Assembly: GCF_000217955.3 (NCBI RefSeq)
Contig: NZ_AFOY02000014.1
Coordinates: 1-64,000, forward strand
Reading direction: 5' to 3'
DNA length: 64,000 nucleotides
Source of the DNA: Pseudomonas fluorescens HK44
GTDB lineage: Bacteria; Pseudomonadota; Gammaproteobacteria; Pseudomonadales; Pseudomonadaceae
Of this stretch, positions 49,080 through 59,744 are shown in pieces (the stretch's first letter is position 1; each line of letters starts with the position of its first letter). Under the pieces are notes generated by a model that saw only the letters and a program-made list of their open reading frames with translations, made no database searches and was not told where the DNA came from. The position numbers and the translations under genes were made by a program.

Positions 49080-49826
49080 ATGGCGGGTCATTCCAAGTGG
49101 GCGAACATCAAGCACCGCAAAGAACGTCAGGATGCCAAGAAGGGCAAGATTTTCACCAAGTGGATTCGTGAACTGACTGTCGCGGCCCGTCAGGGTGGCG
49201 GTGATCCGGGCTCCAACCCGCGTTTGCGTCTGGCGCTGGACAAAGCCCTTGGCGCGAACATGAGCCGCGACATCATCGATCGCGCGGTTGCCCGTGGTGC
49301 TGGCGCTGCCGACACCGACGACATGGTCGAACTGAGCTATGAAGGCTATGGTCCGGGCGGCGTAGCGGTGATGGTCGAATGCATGACCGACAACCGCAAC
49401 CGCACCGCAGCGGCTGTCCGTCACGCGTTCAGCAAATGTGGCGGCAACCTGGGAACCGACGGTTCGGTGGCCTACCTGTTCGAGCGCAAGGGGCAGATTT
49501 CCTTCGCGCCGGGCGTCGACGAAGACGCGTTGATGGAAGCCGCCATGGAAGCCGACGCCGATGACGTCGTCACCCACGAAGACGGCTCGATTGACGTGTT
49601 CACTTCGTTTGCTGGCTTCTACTCGGTTCGTAATGCCCTGGAAGCGGCCGGCTTCAAAGGGCATGACGCGGAAATCGTCATGCTGCCGACCACCAGTGCC
49701 GAACTGGACCTGGAAGGCGCCGAGAAAATCCTCAAGCTGATCGACATGCTCGAAGACCTGGATGACGTGCAGAACGTTTACTCCAATGCGGATATTCCAG
49801 AGTCGGTTGCCCAACAGCTCGGTTAA
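49080..49826 (+). CDS. pmpR: YebC/PmpR-family regulator/translation factor
   Basis: This 248-residue protein is a complete YebC family member ([18 protein letters not shown]). In P. aeruginosa PmpR represses the pqsR quorum gene. Other YebC proteins help ribosomes through proline-rich stretches. Either role is possible here, and no pqs genes are in the window. It stands between aspS and ruvC as in other pseudomonads. Confidence 0.93.
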   Translation: MAGHSKWANIKHRKERQDAKKGKIFTKWIRELTVAARQGGGDPGSNPRLRLALDKALGANMSRDIIDRAVARGAGAADTDDMVELSYEGYGPGGVAVMVECMTDNRNRTAAAVRHAFSKCGGNLGTDGSVAYLFERKGQISFAPGVDEDALMEAAMEADADDVVTHEDGSIDVFTSFAGFYSVRNALEAAGFKGHDAEIVMLPTTSAELDLEGAEKILKLIDMLEDLDDVQNVYSNADIPESVAQQLG

Positions 49827-49841
49827 GGGCGACTAAGATCC

Positions 49842-49936
49842 AATGTGGGAGCGAGCCTGCTCGCGAAACCGGATTTTCAGGCAGCATCGTTGCTGAATAT
49901 GAAACCGCTTTCGCGAGCCTGCTCACTCCCACATTT
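49842..49936. repeat. REPIN, class A
   Basis: AATGTGGGAGCGAGCCTGCT (49842 onward) and its inverted partner ending CTCCCACATT (49936) enclose about 40 bp. The right arm has CTCACTCCC instead of CTCGCTCCC, a one-base decay. It lies between pmpR and ruvC. Confidence 0.88.
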
Positions 49937-49984
49937 ATTATTCGCTGTTTTTACTACCGTGCTTTTACTTAACCCGCAGGCGTT

Positions 49985-50509
49985 ATGACTTTAATTCTTG
50001 GTATCGACCCCGGTTCGCGGATTACCGGTTACGGCGTGGTACGCGATACCGGTCGTGGCTGCGTGTACGTGGCCTCGGGCTGTATTCGTACCGGCAGCGG
50101 CGAGTTGCATGAGCGGCTGCAAATTGTTTACCGCGGTGTGCGTGAAGTCATCCAGACCTACGGCCCGGTCACCATGGGGATCGAAAAGGTCTTCATGGCC
50201 CGTAACGCCGACTCGGCCCTGAAGCTGGGCCAGGCGCGCGGCGCGGCCATCGTTGCCGGCGCCGAAGAAAACCTGGAAATCGCCGAATACACCGCAACGC
50301 AGGTCAAGCAGGCGGTGACCGGGACGGGCGCGGCAAATAAAGAGCAGGTGCAGATGATGGTCATGCACATGCTGAAACTGACCAGCAAACCGCAAATCGA
50401 TGCCTCGGACGCCCTGGCAATCGCCATTTGCCATGCTCACACCCGTTCCAGTCTGTTGCCCCATGGTCTGGGGACGGCTCGTAGTCGTGGCGGTCGCCTT
50501 CGCCTCTGA
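49985..50509 (+). CDS. ruvC: Holliday junction resolvase RuvC
   Basis: This 174-residue endonuclease cuts Holliday junctions symmetrically. The RNase H-fold catalytic acids are seen at D8 ([11 protein letters not shown]), the Glu of [10 protein letters not shown] and the Asp residues of [12 protein letters not shown]. It starts the ruvCAB operon, with RuvA and RuvB downstream. Confidence 0.96.
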   Translation: MTLILGIDPGSRITGYGVVRDTGRGCVYVASGCIRTGSGELHERLQIVYRGVREVIQTYGPVTMGIEKVFMARNADSALKLGQARGAAIVAGAEENLEIAEYTATQVKQAVTGTGAANKEQVQMMVMHMLKLTSKPQIDASDALAIAICHAHTRSSLLPHGLGTARSRGGRLRL

Positions 50510-50627
50510 TCTGATAGCATCAGCCCACTCATTTTATCCGTTGAGCGTTTTGCGCCTGTTTTGCCGGCCGCCACGCTCACTTTGGTACTCGTCAGCCTGA
50601 TCTGGCCAACGCTTAAGGATTTGAAAC

Positions 50628-51236
50628 GTGATTGGACGTTTGCGCGGCACCTTGGCTGAAAAGCAGCCGCCGCACCTGATTCTGGATGTAAATGGTCTGG
50701 GCTATGAGCTGGAAGTGCCGATGACCACGCTGTATCGACTGCCGTCGGTCGGAGAGCCGATCACCTTGCACACCCATTTGGTTGTGCGTGAAGACGCCCA
50801 GTTGCTCTACGGTTTCATTGGCAAGCGTGAGCGCGATTTTTTCCGTGAGCTGATCCGCCTCAATGGCGTAGGCCCCAAACTGGCGCTGGCGTTGATGTCG
50901 AGTCTTGAAGTCGATGAGCTGGTGCGTTGCGTGCAAGCGCAGGACACGTCGGCGCTGACCAAGGTGCCAGGCGTCGGCAAAAAAACGGCCGAGCGTTTGC
51001 TGGTGGAACTCAAGGATCGTTTCAAGGCCTGGGAAACCGTGCCAAGTATGTTCGCCCTGGTGCCTAATCAGCCGGATGCGCCAATGCCGGTGGTCACCGC
51101 TGAAAATGACGCAGTGAGTGCGCTGATTTCCCTGGGCTACAAGCCGCAGGAGGCCAGCAAGGCGATTTCTGCCATCAAGGAGAAAGGGTTGAGCAGTGAA
51201 GACCTGATTCGTCGCGCCCTGAAGGGAATGATTTAA
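50628..51236 (+). CDS. ruvA: Holliday junction DNA helicase subunit RuvA
   Basis: This 202-residue protein binds four-way junctions and loads RuvB. It has the N-terminal OB fold ([18 protein letters not shown]), two helix-hairpin-helix motifs (including [18 protein letters not shown]) and a C-terminal domain that contacts RuvB. The start is GTG with AAGGA upstream. Its stop codon directly abuts the ruvB start. Confidence 0.96.
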   Translation: MIGRLRGTLAEKQPPHLILDVNGLGYELEVPMTTLYRLPSVGEPITLHTHLVVREDAQLLYGFIGKRERDFFRELIRLNGVGPKLALALMSSLEVDELVRCVQAQDTSALTKVPGVGKKTAERLLVELKDRFKAWETVPSMFALVPNQPDAPMPVVTAENDAVSALISLGYKPQEASKAISAIKEKGLSSEDLIRRALKGMI

Positions 51237-52298
51237 GTGATTGAAGCTGATCGTCTGATCGCCGCCACGGGTGGTCCCCGTGACCGCGAAGAAGTCCAGG
51301 ACCGCGCGATTCGTCCCGTCAGCCTGGCCGAATACATCGGCCAGCCGACTGTTCGCGAGCAGATGGAGTTGTTCATCCAGGCTGCTCGCGGGCGCAACGA
51401 GTCCCTCGATCACACGCTGATCTTCGGCCCGCCGGGGCTGGGTAAAACCACCCTGGCCAACATCATTGCCCAGGAAATGGGCGTGTCGATCAAAAGCACC
51501 TCGGGGCCGGTCCTCGAGCGTCCGGGGGATCTGGCGGCGCTGCTGACCAACCTCGAACCGCATGATGTGCTGTTTATCGACGAGATCCATCGGCTGTCGC
51601 CGATTGTCGAAGAAGTGCTGTACCCGGCCATGGAAGATTTCCAGCTCGACATCATGATCGGTGAAGGGCCGGCGGCGCGTTCGATCAAGCTCGACCTGCC
51701 ACCGTTCACCCTGGTCGGCGCCACCACGCGCGCCGGGATGCTGACCAATCCGTTGCGTGACCGTTTCGGTATCGTTCAGCGCCTGGAGTTCTATAACACG
51801 GCGGATCTGGCGACCATCGTCAGTCGCTCGGCGAACATCCTCGGCTTGCCGCTGGACCCGGAGGGCGCCTTTGAAATCGCTCGTCGGGCCCGTGGTACGC
51901 CGCGTATTGCCAACCGTTTGTTGCGCCGGGTGCGCGATTTTGCCGAAGTGCGGGCAAAGGGGCACATCACTAAACCGATTGCCGATCTGGCGCTGAACCT
52001 GCTGGATGTCGATGAGCGTGGTTTCGATCACCAGGACCGGCGATTGCTGTTGACCATGATCGAGAAGTTCGATGGCGGCCCGGTCGGGGTGGACAGTCTC
52101 GCGGCGGCGATCAGCGAAGAGCGGCACACCATCGAGGACGTGCTGGAGCCCTACCTGATTCAGCAGGGCTATATCATGCGGACCCCGCGTGGACGGGTCG
52201 TGACCCGGCATGCGTACTTGCATTTCGGTTTGAATATCCCGTCACGGTTGGGCGAAATGCCCGTGCCAGACGAGTTTCTTGATGCAGTAGACGAATGA
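51237..52298 (+). CDS. ruvB: Holliday junction branch migration ATPase RuvB
   Basis: This 353-residue AAA+ motor has Walker [10 protein letters not shown], Walker B FIDEIHR and the winged-helix C-terminal domain. It pulls DNA through RuvA-bound junctions. The GTG start follows the ruvA stop with no gap (TAAGTG), and GAAGGGAATG upstream supplies the ribosome site. Confidence 0.96.
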   Translation: MIEADRLIAATGGPRDREEVQDRAIRPVSLAEYIGQPTVREQMELFIQAARGRNESLDHTLIFGPPGLGKTTLANIIAQEMGVSIKSTSGPVLERPGDLAALLTNLEPHDVLFIDEIHRLSPIVEEVLYPAMEDFQLDIMIGEGPAARSIKLDLPPFTLVGATTRAGMLTNPLRDRFGIVQRLEFYNTADLATIVSRSANILGLPLDPEGAFEIARRARGTPRIANRLLRRVRDFAEVRAKGHITKPIADLALNLLDVDERGFDHQDRRLLLTMIEKFDGGPVGVDSLAAAISEERHTIEDVLEPYLIQQGYIMRTPRGRVVTRHAYLHFGLNIPSRLGEMPVPDEFLDAVDE

Positions 52299-52436
52299 CG
52301 ACCTCTGCGTGCCGATTTATTTCAGCTTTGTGTGGTCCTACGGGACTGCGATTGCCGATCTTTCGCACGAAAGTCGTTCGAGAATGAAAAACAGTTGCCT
52401 GGCCGGATTGGCAACCTGAGGAGTAAGCACTAGAGT

Positions 52437-52904
52437 ATGCGCGCGCAAAACGGGCTTGAGTCGTTCGCACATCGTTGTCGCGTTTATTACGAGGACACCG
52501 ATGCCGGCGGCATCGTGTATTACGTTAATTACCTTAAGTTTATGGAGCGGGCTCGAACCGAGCGGCTACGGGAGCTGGGCTTTGCCCAATCGCAGCTTGC
52601 TGGTGAGGACCTGTTGTTCGTCGTGCATTCCAGCGAAGCGCGCTATCACGCGCCGGCGCGACTGGACGACGAGCTTCTGGTAAGTGCAGAAGTAATCGAA
52701 TTGAACCGCGTCAGCCTGCGCTTTAAACAGCAGGTCAGGCGAGCCGCGGATAATGCACTGCTCTGCGAAGGGCAGTTTTTGGTGGCCTGTGTGCGCACCC
52801 ATAGTTTGAAACCCCGGGCCATTCCCGAAGCTCTACGTGCGGCCTTTGCCGACGTGAGCGGCGCGGGTACACACTCAGAGCAGGAGATAAAGCGTGGAAG
52901 CTAA
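52437..52904 (+). CDS. ybgC: YbgC acyl-CoA thioesterase of the Tol-Pal operon
   Basis: This 155-residue hot-dog-fold thioesterase has the 4HBT signature [19 protein letters not shown] with the catalytic Asp. It hydrolyses short or long acyl-CoA or acyl-ACP and interacts with phospholipid synthesis enzymes in E. coli. It opens the tol operon and overlaps tolQ by 11 bp. GAGGAG lies 14-19 bases upstream of the ATG. Confidence 0.93.
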   Translation: MRAQNGLESFAHRCRVYYEDTDAGGIVYYVNYLKFMERARTERLRELGFAQSQLAGEDLLFVVHSSEARYHAPARLDDELLVSAEVIELNRVSLRFKQQVRRAADNALLCEGQFLVACVRTHSLKPRAIPEALRAAFADVSGAGTHSEQEIKRGS

Positions 52905-53589
52905 CGTCGTCGACCATTCCTCCATGTGGAGCCTGGTCAGCAATGCCAGCGTTGTGGTGCAGTTGGTAATGCTGATCCTGGTAGCCGCATCGGTGACCTC
53001 GTGGATCATGATCTTTCAGCGCAGCAACTTGCTGCGTGCCGGTCGACGTGCCCTGGAGAGCTTTGAAGAGCGCTTCTGGTCCGGCATCGACCTGTCCAAA
53101 CTCTACCGTCAGGCCGGCAGCAACCCTGACCCGGATTCCGGCGTAGAGCAGATCTTCCGTGCAGGCTTCAAGGAATTCTCCCGTCTGCGTCAGCAGCCAG
53201 GCGTTGATCCGGAAGCGGTCATGGAAGGTGTGGCACGTGCCATGCGCGTGGCCATTTCCCGCGAAGAAGAAAAGCTCGAGCAGAGCCTGCCGTTCCTTGC
53301 GACCGTCGGTTCCGTCAGCCCGTACATCGGTCTGTTCGGTACAGTCTGGGGCATCATGAACTCCTTCCGCGGCCTGGCCACTGCCCAGCAAGCGACCCTG
53401 GCCACCGTGGCTCCAGGTATTGCCGAGGCACTGGTTGCAACGGCAATCGGCCTGTTCGCGGCGATCCCGGCCGTTATCGCTTACAACCGTTTCTCTGCCC
53501 GCAGCGAAACCTTGCTTAGCCGTTACTACACCTTCGCCGACGAGTTCCAGGCGATCCTGCACCGCAAAGTGCACACCAGCGAAGAATAA
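52894..53589 (+). CDS. tolQ: TolQ inner-membrane motor protein
   Basis: This 231-residue ExbB/MotA-like protein has three membrane helices: one near residues 18-38 and two in the second half ([20 protein letters not shown] and the [18 protein letters not shown] region). With TolR it uses the proton gradient to energise TolA. The start is GTG with AGGAG upstream. Confidence 0.95.
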   Translation: MEANVVDHSSMWSLVSNASVVVQLVMLILVAASVTSWIMIFQRSNLLRAGRRALESFEERFWSGIDLSKLYRQAGSNPDPDSGVEQIFRAGFKEFSRLRQQPGVDPEAVMEGVARAMRVAISREEEKLEQSLPFLATVGSVSPYIGLFGTVWGIMNSFRGLATAQQATLATVAPGIAEALVATAIGLFAAIPAVIAYNRFSARSETLLSRYYTFADEFQAILHRKVHTSEE

Positions 53590-53603
53590 GCAGGTAATTC
53601 CCA

Positions 53604-54065
53604 ATGGCTTTAATCGCTCGAGCTCGCAAAAAGCGCAAGCCGGTTGCCGAGATGAACGTGGTGCCTTACATCGACGTGATGCTGGTACTGTTGGTCATCT
53701 TCATGGTGACCGCACCGATGCTCAATCAGGGCGTGAAAGTTGATCTGCCCAAGGTTTCCAGCGAAGCCTTGCCGCAAGACAACAACACCCAGGTCCTGAC
53801 CATTTCGATCAAGGCTGACAAGACCTATTACTGGAACCTTGGCAGCGAAGTCGACACCGATAAACAGCAGGACAGGGCCATGACCCTGCCGCAGATGACC
53901 AGCGCCGTGACCAAAATCATCAGCGCCGGTAATGAAAACGGCAAGCACACCCAGGTCTTCATTCGCGGTGACAAGAGCGTCGATTACGGCTCCGTCATGG
54001 GGGCCATGGGTGGGTTGCAGAAAGCCGGGGTCGGTAATGTTGGCTTGATTACCGAGGCGCCCTGA
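53604..54065 (+). CDS. tolR: TolR proton-channel protein
   Basis: This 153-residue ExbD-like protein has one membrane helix (about 20-40) containing the essential Asp of PYIDVMLVLLVIFMV, then a periplasmic domain that dimerises. It lies 14 bp after tolQ and overlaps tolA by one base. Confidence 0.95.
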   Translation: MALIARARKKRKPVAEMNVVPYIDVMLVLLVIFMVTAPMLNQGVKVDLPKVSSEALPQDNNTQVLTISIKADKTYYWNLGSEVDTDKQQDRAMTLPQMTSAVTKIISAGNENGKHTQVFIRGDKSVDYGSVMGAMGGLQKAGVGNVGLITEAP

Positions 54066-55144
54066 TGCAGCAACAGCGAGAGCCGACAGCCTCGGAAAGC
54101 TACTTCTGGCCTAGTGTCTGGGCGATCGGCCTGCACGTGCTGGTATTTGGCATGCTGTTCGTCAGTTTTGCCATGACCCCGGAGCTGCCGCCGGCCAAGC
54201 CGATCGTCCAGGCGACCCTGTACCAACTGAAATCGAAAAGTCGGGCGACTACCCAGACCAATCAGAAGATTGCGGGTGAAGCGCAGAAATCCGCTGCGCG
54301 CCAGACCGAAGTCGAACAGATGGAACAGAAGAAGGTCGAGCAGGAAGCGGTGAAGGCTGCGGAACAAAAGAAAGAAGCGGCGGCTCAAAAAGCCGAGGAA
54401 GCCAAGAAGGCCGACGAGTCGAAGAAAGCGGAAGAGGCGAAAAAGGCTGATGAAGCCAAGAAAGCCGATGAAGCGAAGAAGACCGCCGAAGCCAAAAAGG
54501 CCGAACAGAAACAATTGGCTGATATAGCCAAGAAGAAAGCTGAAGAAGAAGCCAAGAAAGCCGCTGAAGAAGAGGCCAAGAAAGAGGCCGCTGAAGAAGC
54601 GAAGAAAAAGATAGTCGAAGACGCGAAGAAGAAAGCCGCGGAAGACGCCAAGAAGGTAGCTGAAGCAAACGAGGCGAAGAAGAAAGTCGCCGAGGATGCG
54701 AAGAAGAAAGCTGCTGCCGATGCTGCGAAGAAAAAATCGCAGGAAGCGGCGCGTAAATCTGCCGAAGAGAAAAAGGCTCAGGCCCTGGCTGATTTGCTTT
54801 CCGATACGCCGCAGCGTCAGCAAGCCTTGGCCGATGAGCAGGGCGATGAAACCGCGGGCAGTTTCGATGATCTGATTCGTGCTCGGGCAGCGGAAGGTTG
54901 GGCTCGTCCTCCTTCGGCACGCAAAGGCATGACGGTCGTGCTGCAAATCGGCATGTTGCCCGATGGTACGGTGACTTCGGTCAGCGTGGCCAAGTCCAGT
55001 GGCGATGGTCCGTTTGACGCTTCGGCTGTGGCGGCGGTCAAGAATATTGGACGTTTGACAGAAATGCAGGGAATGAAGCCGAGCGATTTCGCTCCCTATC
55101 GTTCATTCAAGATGACATTCACACCTGAGGATCTAGCCTTGTGA
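54065..55144 (+). CDS. tolA: TolA periplasm-spanning protein
   Basis: This 359-residue protein has a membrane anchor (about 16-36), a long Ala/Lys/Glu-rich helix (about 75-245) with many KKA and EEAKKA repeats that spans the periplasm, and a C-terminal globular domain (about 265-359) that contacts TolB and Pal. It transmits energy from TolQR to the outer membrane during cell division. The repeat region has low complexity and would be prone to length change. Confidence 0.95.
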   Translation: MQQQREPTASESYFWPSVWAIGLHVLVFGMLFVSFAMTPELPPAKPIVQATLYQLKSKSRATTQTNQKIAGEAQKSAARQTEVEQMEQKKVEQEAVKAAEQKKEAAAQKAEEAKKADESKKAEEAKKADEAKKADEAKKTAEAKKAEQKQLADIAKKKAEEEAKKAAEEEAKKEAAEEAKKKIVEDAKKKAAEDAKKVAEANEAKKKVAEDAKKKAAADAAKKKSQEAARKSAEEKKAQALADLLSDTPQRQQALADEQGDETAGSFDDLIRARAAEGWARPPSARKGMTVVLQIGMLPDGTVTSVSVAKSSGDGPFDASAVAAVKNIGRLTEMQGMKPSDFAPYRSFKMTFTPEDLAL

Positions 55145-56442
55145 GAAACCTTCTTCGAGGAATGCTTGTCGTTATTTGCTGCATGGCAGGGATAGCGGCA
55201 GCAGATGAAAAGAACATTCTGGTCACCAGCGGCAGTGACCGGGCAACACCGATTGCGGTCGTTCCATTTGGCTGGCAGGGCGGTAGCGTCCTGCCGGACG
55301 ACATGGCGGAAATCATCGGCAACGACCTGCGCAACTCGGGTTACTACTCGCCGATTCCAAAGCAGAACATGATCAGCCAGCCGACTTCGGCCAGCGAAGT
55401 CATCTACCGTGACTGGAAGGCCTTGGGCGCCCAGTACATTATGGTTGGCAGCATTGTTCCGGCGGGTGGTCGCCTGCAGGTGCAATACGCGCTGTTCAAC
55501 GTCGCGACCGAGCAGCAAGTGCTGACCGGTAGCGTGTCGGGTGGCGTCGATCAACTGCGCGACATGGCGCACTACATCTCCGACCAGTCGTTCGAAAAAC
55601 TGACTGGCATCAAGGGCGCGTTCTCCACACGCCTGCTGTATGTAACGGCCGAACGCTTTTCGGTGAACAACACCCGCTACACCCTGCAGCGTTCGGACTA
55701 CGACGGTGCTCGTGCCGTGACCCTGCTGCAATCGCGTGAGCCGATCCTGTCGCCGCGTTTTGCCCCCGATGGCAAGCGCATCGCCTATGTGTCGTTCGAG
55801 CAGAAGCGTCCGCGCATTTTCATGCAGAACATCGACACCGGTCGCCGCGAGCAGATCACCAACTTCGAAGGCCTCAACGGCGCGCCAGCCTGGTCGCCGG
55901 ATGGTTCGCGCCTGGCGTTCGTGCTGTCCAAGGACGGTAACCCGGACATCTACGTGATGAACCTGGGTTCGCGTCAGGTCACTCGTGTGACGGCTGGCCC
56001 TGGCATCAACACCGAACCGTTCTGGGGCAAGGATGGTTCGACCATCTACTTCACCTCCGACCGTGGCGGCAAGCCGCAGATCTACAAGACCAACATCAAT
56101 GGTGGTGGTGCGGAGCGTGTGACCTTTATCGGTAACTACAACGCCAACCCGAAACTGTCGGCTGACGAGAAGACGCTTGTCATGATTCACCGTCAGGATG
56201 GCTTCACCAATTTCCGGGTGGCGGCTCAGGATTTGCAGCGCGGTAGTGTAAAGATCCTGACAGACACCAACCTAGATGAGTCAGCCACTGTTGCGCCCAA
56301 CGGCACCATGGTAATCTACGCCACCGCCCAGCAGGGCCGGGGAGTCTTGATGCTCGTGTCCATCAATGGACGCGTAAGGCTCCCGCTTCCTACCGCTCAA
56401 GGCGAAGTCAGAGAACCTTCCTGGTCCCCTTACCTGAACTGA
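55141..56442 (+). CDS. tolB: TolB periplasmic beta-propeller protein
   Basis: This 433-residue protein has a signal peptide (about 1-20, ending AAA), an N-terminal alpha/beta domain and a six-bladed propeller with repeated SPDG-type blades such as [19 protein letters not shown]. It binds Pal and is displaced by TolA. The GTG start overlaps the tolA stop (GTGA). Confidence 0.95.
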   Translation: MRNLLRGMLVVICCMAGIAAADEKNILVTSGSDRATPIAVVPFGWQGGSVLPDDMAEIIGNDLRNSGYYSPIPKQNMISQPTSASEVIYRDWKALGAQYIMVGSIVPAGGRLQVQYALFNVATEQQVLTGSVSGGVDQLRDMAHYISDQSFEKLTGIKGAFSTRLLYVTAERFSVNNTRYTLQRSDYDGARAVTLLQSREPILSPRFAPDGKRIAYVSFEQKRPRIFMQNIDTGRREQITNFEGLNGAPAWSPDGSRLAFVLSKDGNPDIYVMNLGSRQVTRVTAGPGINTEPFWGKDGSTIYFTSDRGGKPQIYKTNINGGGAERVTFIGNYNANPKLSADEKTLVMIHRQDGFTNFRVAAQDLQRGSVKILTDTNLDESATVAPNGTMVIYATAQQGRGVLMLVSINGRVRLPLPTAQGEVREPSWSPYLN

Positions 56443-56494
56443 CGCGGCGCTACACGTTTTACTTAACACATTGGGGTTCATTAGGAGTTTCACG

Positions 56495-56992
56495 ATGGAA
56501 ATGCTGAAGTTTGGTAAGTTTGCTGCGCTGGCCCTGGCCATGGCTGTAGCTGTAGGTTGCTCGTCCAAAGGCGGCGACAACGCCGGTGCAGGCGCTGTAG
56601 ATCCAAACGCTGGTTACGGCGCTAACACCGGTGCAGTTGACGGCTCCCTGAGCGAAGAAGCTGCTCTGCGCGCAATCACCACCTTCTACTTCGAATACGA
56701 CAGCTCGGACCTGAAGCCAGAAGCCATGCGCGCTCTGGACGTTCACGCCAAAGACCTGAAAGCAAACGGCGCTCGCGTTGTTCTGGAAGGCAACACCGAC
56801 GAACGTGGTACTCGTGAGTACAACATGGCACTGGGCGAGCGTCGTGCGAAAGCCGTTCAACGCTACCTGGTACTGCAAGGTGTTTCCCCAGCTCAGGCGG
56901 AACTGGTTTCCTACGGTAAAGAGCGTCCAGTTGCTACTGGTCACGACGAGCAGTCCTGGGCTCAAAACCGTCGCGTCGAACTGCGTAAGTAA
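56495..56992 (+). CDS. oprL: Peptidoglycan-associated lipoprotein (Pal/OprL)
   Basis: This 165-residue lipoprotein has lipidated Cys22 (VAVGCSS) and an OmpA-C domain with the peptidoglycan-binding region [20 protein letters not shown]. It ties the outer membrane to the cell wall. ATG 56495 follows TTAGGAG; the longer frame to 56471 would disturb the signal peptide. Confidence 0.96.
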   Translation: MEMLKFGKFAALALAMAVAVGCSSKGGDNAGAGAVDPNAGYGANTGAVDGSLSEEAALRAITTFYFEYDSSDLKPEAMRALDVHAKDLKANGARVVLEGNTDERGTREYNMALGERRAKAVQRYLVLQGVSPAQAELVSYGKERPVATGHDEQSWAQNRRVELRK

Positions 56993-56998
56993 TTCGTC

Positions 56999-57832
56999 AT
57001 GCGAACGTGCCGTCGTGCTGTAACTGTTCTGGCTCTCAGTCTTGCACCGCTTGCGGTGTGGGCTGCGGTTCCTGTGGTCGATGACAACTCCGGTTATAAC
57101 AATAGCGGGAGCAGTTATCCGCCTGCGGGTTACGGTACGAACGGCGCCTATGCCGGGGGAGGGGTTACGGCCCCTGCCTCGGGACAGGGCGTGCTGTTCA
57201 ACCAACTGCAACAAATGCAGGAACAAATCGCACGTCAACAAGGTGCGATCGAAGTTCTGCAAAATGATGTAGCGCGCATGAAGCAGGAAAACCTGGAGCG
57301 GTATCAGGATCTTGATCGGCGTATTGGAACCGGCGGTGCACCCGCTGCGGCTCCTCAAAATTCTCCAGCCGGTGGCGATATGAATAATGCCGCCGGTGCA
57401 GCTGCAGGTGCGAGTGCTGCTACTCAAGCCCCTGCGGCCAGCAGCGAACCGGGTGATCCGGCGAAGGAAAAGCTCTATTACGATGCGGCCTTCGACCTGA
57501 TCAAAGCCAAGGATTTCGACAAGGCCAGCCAGGCGTTTGCGGCATTCCTGCGCAAATACCCGAACAGTCAGTACGCGGGCAATGCCCAATACTGGTTGGG
57601 CGAAGTGAACCTGGCCAAGGGCGACCTGCAAGGTGCGGGTCAGGCTTTTGCCAAGGTTTCGCAGCTGTACCCCAAGCACGCCAAAGTGCCTGACTCGCTG
57701 TACAAGCTCGCTGATGTAGAGCGCCGCCTGGGTCATACCGACAAGGTCAAAGGCATTCTGCAGCAGGTGGTTTCCCAATACCCGGGTACTTCCGCCGCTC
57801 AGCTGGCCCAACGCGATCTACAGCGCATGTAA
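56999..57832 (+). CDS. cpoB: Cell-division coordinator CpoB (YbgF)
   Basis: This 277-residue periplasmic protein has a signal peptide (about 1-24), a coiled coil (about 60-100, QLQQMQEQIARQQGAIEVLQ) and three TPR-like repeats (about 155-277). In E. coli CpoB links Tol-Pal constriction to PBP1B peptidoglycan synthesis. It starts 6 bp after oprL and ends the operon before a terminator. Confidence 0.93.
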   Translation: MRTCRRAVTVLALSLAPLAVWAAVPVVDDNSGYNNSGSSYPPAGYGTNGAYAGGGVTAPASGQGVLFNQLQQMQEQIARQQGAIEVLQNDVARMKQENLERYQDLDRRIGTGGAPAAAPQNSPAGGDMNNAAGAAAGASAATQAPAASSEPGDPAKEKLYYDAAFDLIKAKDFDKASQAFAAFLRKYPNSQYAGNAQYWLGEVNLAKGDLQGAGQAFAKVSQLYPKHAKVPDSLYKLADVERRLGHTDKVKGILQQVVSQYPGTSAAQLAQRDLQRM

Positions 57833-57854
57833 GGCTGTTTGACCCGTTTACAAG

Positions 57855-57882
57855 AAACCCGCGCTTGCCGCGGGTTTTTTCG
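57855..57882 (+). terminator. Terminator of the tol-pal operon
   Basis: AAACCCGCG (57855-57863) pairs with CGCGGGTTT (57869-57877) around CTTGC, followed by a T run. Confidence 0.92.
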
Positions 57883-58001
57883 TTAGAATTCACCCCCCTT
57901 TTTTATGAAACACCGCTTTTAGGGATCTGCGCGTTGGCGGGGTTCCTTTAAGTGCCTGACGGAGGCGGACAGCCTGTTTAGCTGTTACGCCCGTGGCGAC
58001 T

Positions 58002-58649
58002 ATGCAAGACACATTGAGAATTACCGAAGTTTTTTACTCGTTGCAGGGTGAAACGCGGACTGCCGGGCTGCCCACTGTATTTGTACGCCTGACCGGTTGC
58101 CCATTGCGTTGCCAATACTGCGACAGCGCCTACGCCTTCACTGGCGGCACCGTTCGCCCGCTCGACGATATCCTCGAGCAAGTGGCCGGCTTTCGTCCGC
58201 GCTACGTCTGTGTCACCGGTGGTGAGCCCCTGGCACAACCTAATGCCATCCCTTTGCTCAAGCAGCTGTGTGACGCCGGTTACGAGGTGTCGCTGGAAAC
58301 CAGTGGCGCCCTGGATATTTCAGCGGTCGATCCTCGGGTCAGTCGAGTGCTCGACCTGAAAACACCGGGGTCGAAAGAGGCGCATCGCAACCTCTACGAG
58401 AACATCGCGCTGCTGACGGCCAACGATCAGGTCAAGTTCGTGATCTGCTCTCGCGAAGACTACGACTGGGCGGTGTCCAAACTGATTCAGTACGGTCTCG
58501 ACCAGCGTGCCGGCGAAGTCCTGTTCTCGCCGAGTCACCATGACTTGAGCGCACGCGACCTGGCTGACTGGATTGTTGCGGACAACCTGCCAGTGCGCCT
58601 GCAATTGCAGTTGCATAAATATCTTTGGAACGACGAGCCGGGGCGCTGA
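58002..58649 (+). CDS. queE: 7-carboxy-7-deazaguanine synthase
   Basis: This 215-residue radical SAM enzyme makes the deazaguanine ring of queuosine. The cluster motif is CPLRCQYC (CxxxCxxC) near residue 35, with the SAM-binding GGEP further on. ATG 58002 is preferred to GTG 57993 since the family starts [11 protein letters not shown]; the ribosome site is weak for both. It is followed by queC after 1 bp, so the two are one unit. Confidence 0.94.
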   Translation: MQDTLRITEVFYSLQGETRTAGLPTVFVRLTGCPLRCQYCDSAYAFTGGTVRPLDDILEQVAGFRPRYVCVTGGEPLAQPNAIPLLKQLCDAGYEVSLETSGALDISAVDPRVSRVLDLKTPGSKEAHRNLYENIALLTANDQVKFVICSREDYDWAVSKLIQYGLDQRAGEVLFSPSHHDLSARDLADWIVADNLPVRLQLQLHKYLWNDEPGR

Positions 58650-58650
58650 A

Positions 58651-59343
58651 ATGACTGAACAACTGAACAAGGCAGAAAAACGCGCAGTCATTCTGCTGTC
58701 CGGCGGTCTGGACTCGGCAACGGTCGTGGCGATGGCTCGTGCTGACGGCTACAGCTGCTACACCATGAGTTTCGACTACGGCCAGCGTCACCGCGCCGAG
58801 TTGCACGCGGCCGAGCGCGTAGCGCGTGATCTGGGCGTGGTCGAGCATAAGGTGATTGGCCTGAACCTGAACGGCATTGGTGGCTCGGCACTGACCGACA
58901 GCTCCATCGATGTGCCTGAGGCGCCGAGCGAAGGTATCCCGATCACTTACGTGCCGGCCCGCAATACGGTGTTCCTGTCCCTGGCGTTGGGCTGGGCGGA
59001 AGTGCTCGGGGCGCGCGACATTTTCATCGGCGTGAATGCGGTGGACTATTCCGGTTACCCGGATTGCCGTCCCGAGTTCATCGAAGCCTTCGAGCGCATG
59101 GCCAATTTGGCGACCAAGGCCGGGGTAGAGGGGAACGGCTTCCGTATTCAGGCGCCGCTGCAAAACCTCAGCAAGGCGCAAATTGTCCAGGCAGGGGTGA
59201 AGCTCGGCGTCGACTATGCACTGACGGTTTCCTGCTATCAGGCGGACGATAACGGCCGTGCATGCGGCAAATGCGACAGCTGCCGTCTGCGTGCAGAAGG
59301 CTTCCTGGCGGCCGGAATCAGTGACCCAACCGCTTATTTTTGA
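58651..59343 (+). CDS. queC: 7-cyano-7-deazaguanine (preQ0) synthase
   Basis: This 230-residue ATP-dependent enzyme converts carboxy-deazaguanine to preQ0. The PP-loop SGGLDSAT lies near residue 19, and the C-terminal zinc site is [10 protein letters not shown] with an upstream cysteine (SCYQ). It lies 1 bp after queE. No queD is in the window. Confidence 0.95.
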   Translation: MTEQLNKAEKRAVILLSGGLDSATVVAMARADGYSCYTMSFDYGQRHRAELHAAERVARDLGVVEHKVIGLNLNGIGGSALTDSSIDVPEAPSEGIPITYVPARNTVFLSLALGWAEVLGARDIFIGVNAVDYSGYPDCRPEFIEAFERMANLATKAGVEGNGFRIQAPLQNLSKAQIVQAGVKLGVDYALTVSCYQADDNGRACGKCDSCRLRAEGFLAAGISDPTAYF

Positions 59344-59361
59344 TTTATTTCAAATTAGGTG

Positions 59362-59389
59362 TTGAATAGTCCTTAAAAATCAGTATTAT
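59362..59389 (+). promoter_or_regulatory. Sigma-70 promoter of tRNA-Lys
   Basis: TTGAAT (59362-59367) and TATTAT (59384-59389) are separated by 16 bp. A GC-rich discriminator, ACGCGCC, follows, as in promoters shut down by ppGpp. Transcription should start near 59397, ten bases before the tRNA. Confidence 0.7.
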
Positions 59390-59406
59390 ACGCGCCACCA
59401 CACAGC

Positions 59407-59482
59407 GGGTCGTTAGCTCAGTTGGTAGAGCAGTTGGCTTTTAACCAATTGGTCGTAGGTTCGAATCCCACACGACCCACCA
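59407..59482 (+). tRNA. tRNA-Lys (anticodon TTT)
   Basis: This 76-base cloverleaf has acceptor arms GGGTCGT and ACGACCC, D-arm GCTC/GAGC, anticodon loop CTTTTAA with TTT at 59440-59442, the T-arm GTAGG-TTCGAAT-CCCAC and an encoded CCA. In P. aeruginosa the tRNA-Lys next to queC is a target of island integrases; here the 3' end is intact. Confidence 0.97.
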
Positions 59483-59491
59483 CTTTAAAAA

Positions 59492-59533
59492 ATCTGGAAG
59501 GCCCACGTAAGTGTGGATTTCCGGGTTTTTTTT
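59492..59533 (+). terminator. Probable terminator after tRNA-Lys
   Basis: An imperfect hairpin with CTGGAAGGCCCAC and GTGTGGATTTCCGG arms precedes a run of T8. Pairing has several mismatches. Confidence 0.5.
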
Positions 59534-59744
59534 GCCCGCGATTTGAGCCTGGCTCAATCCGGGTGCAGTACCGCGTGACGCAGGTCAGAATGGTCTTTTG
59601 CATCTCGGGGATATTCTGTAGCCTTGCGCAGCTTCAACGCTGTCCGTGCCTGATGAATACTCACTCTCCCGGCGGTACCTTCTGTGGTCCGGAGCCGGGT
59701 GTATACTCGACTTTCGCGCGAAAGCGCCCGCAGGTCTTGCGATC

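Noticed and set aside
54280..54800. Tandem repeat array or CRISPR in the Lys/Ala region
   Set aside because: The repetition is codon-level low complexity of the TolA helical domain, with no spacer-repeat structure.
57883..58001. PreQ1 riboswitch before queE
   Set aside because: No preQ1 aptamer consensus (conserved loop and A-rich tail) was seen in the leader.
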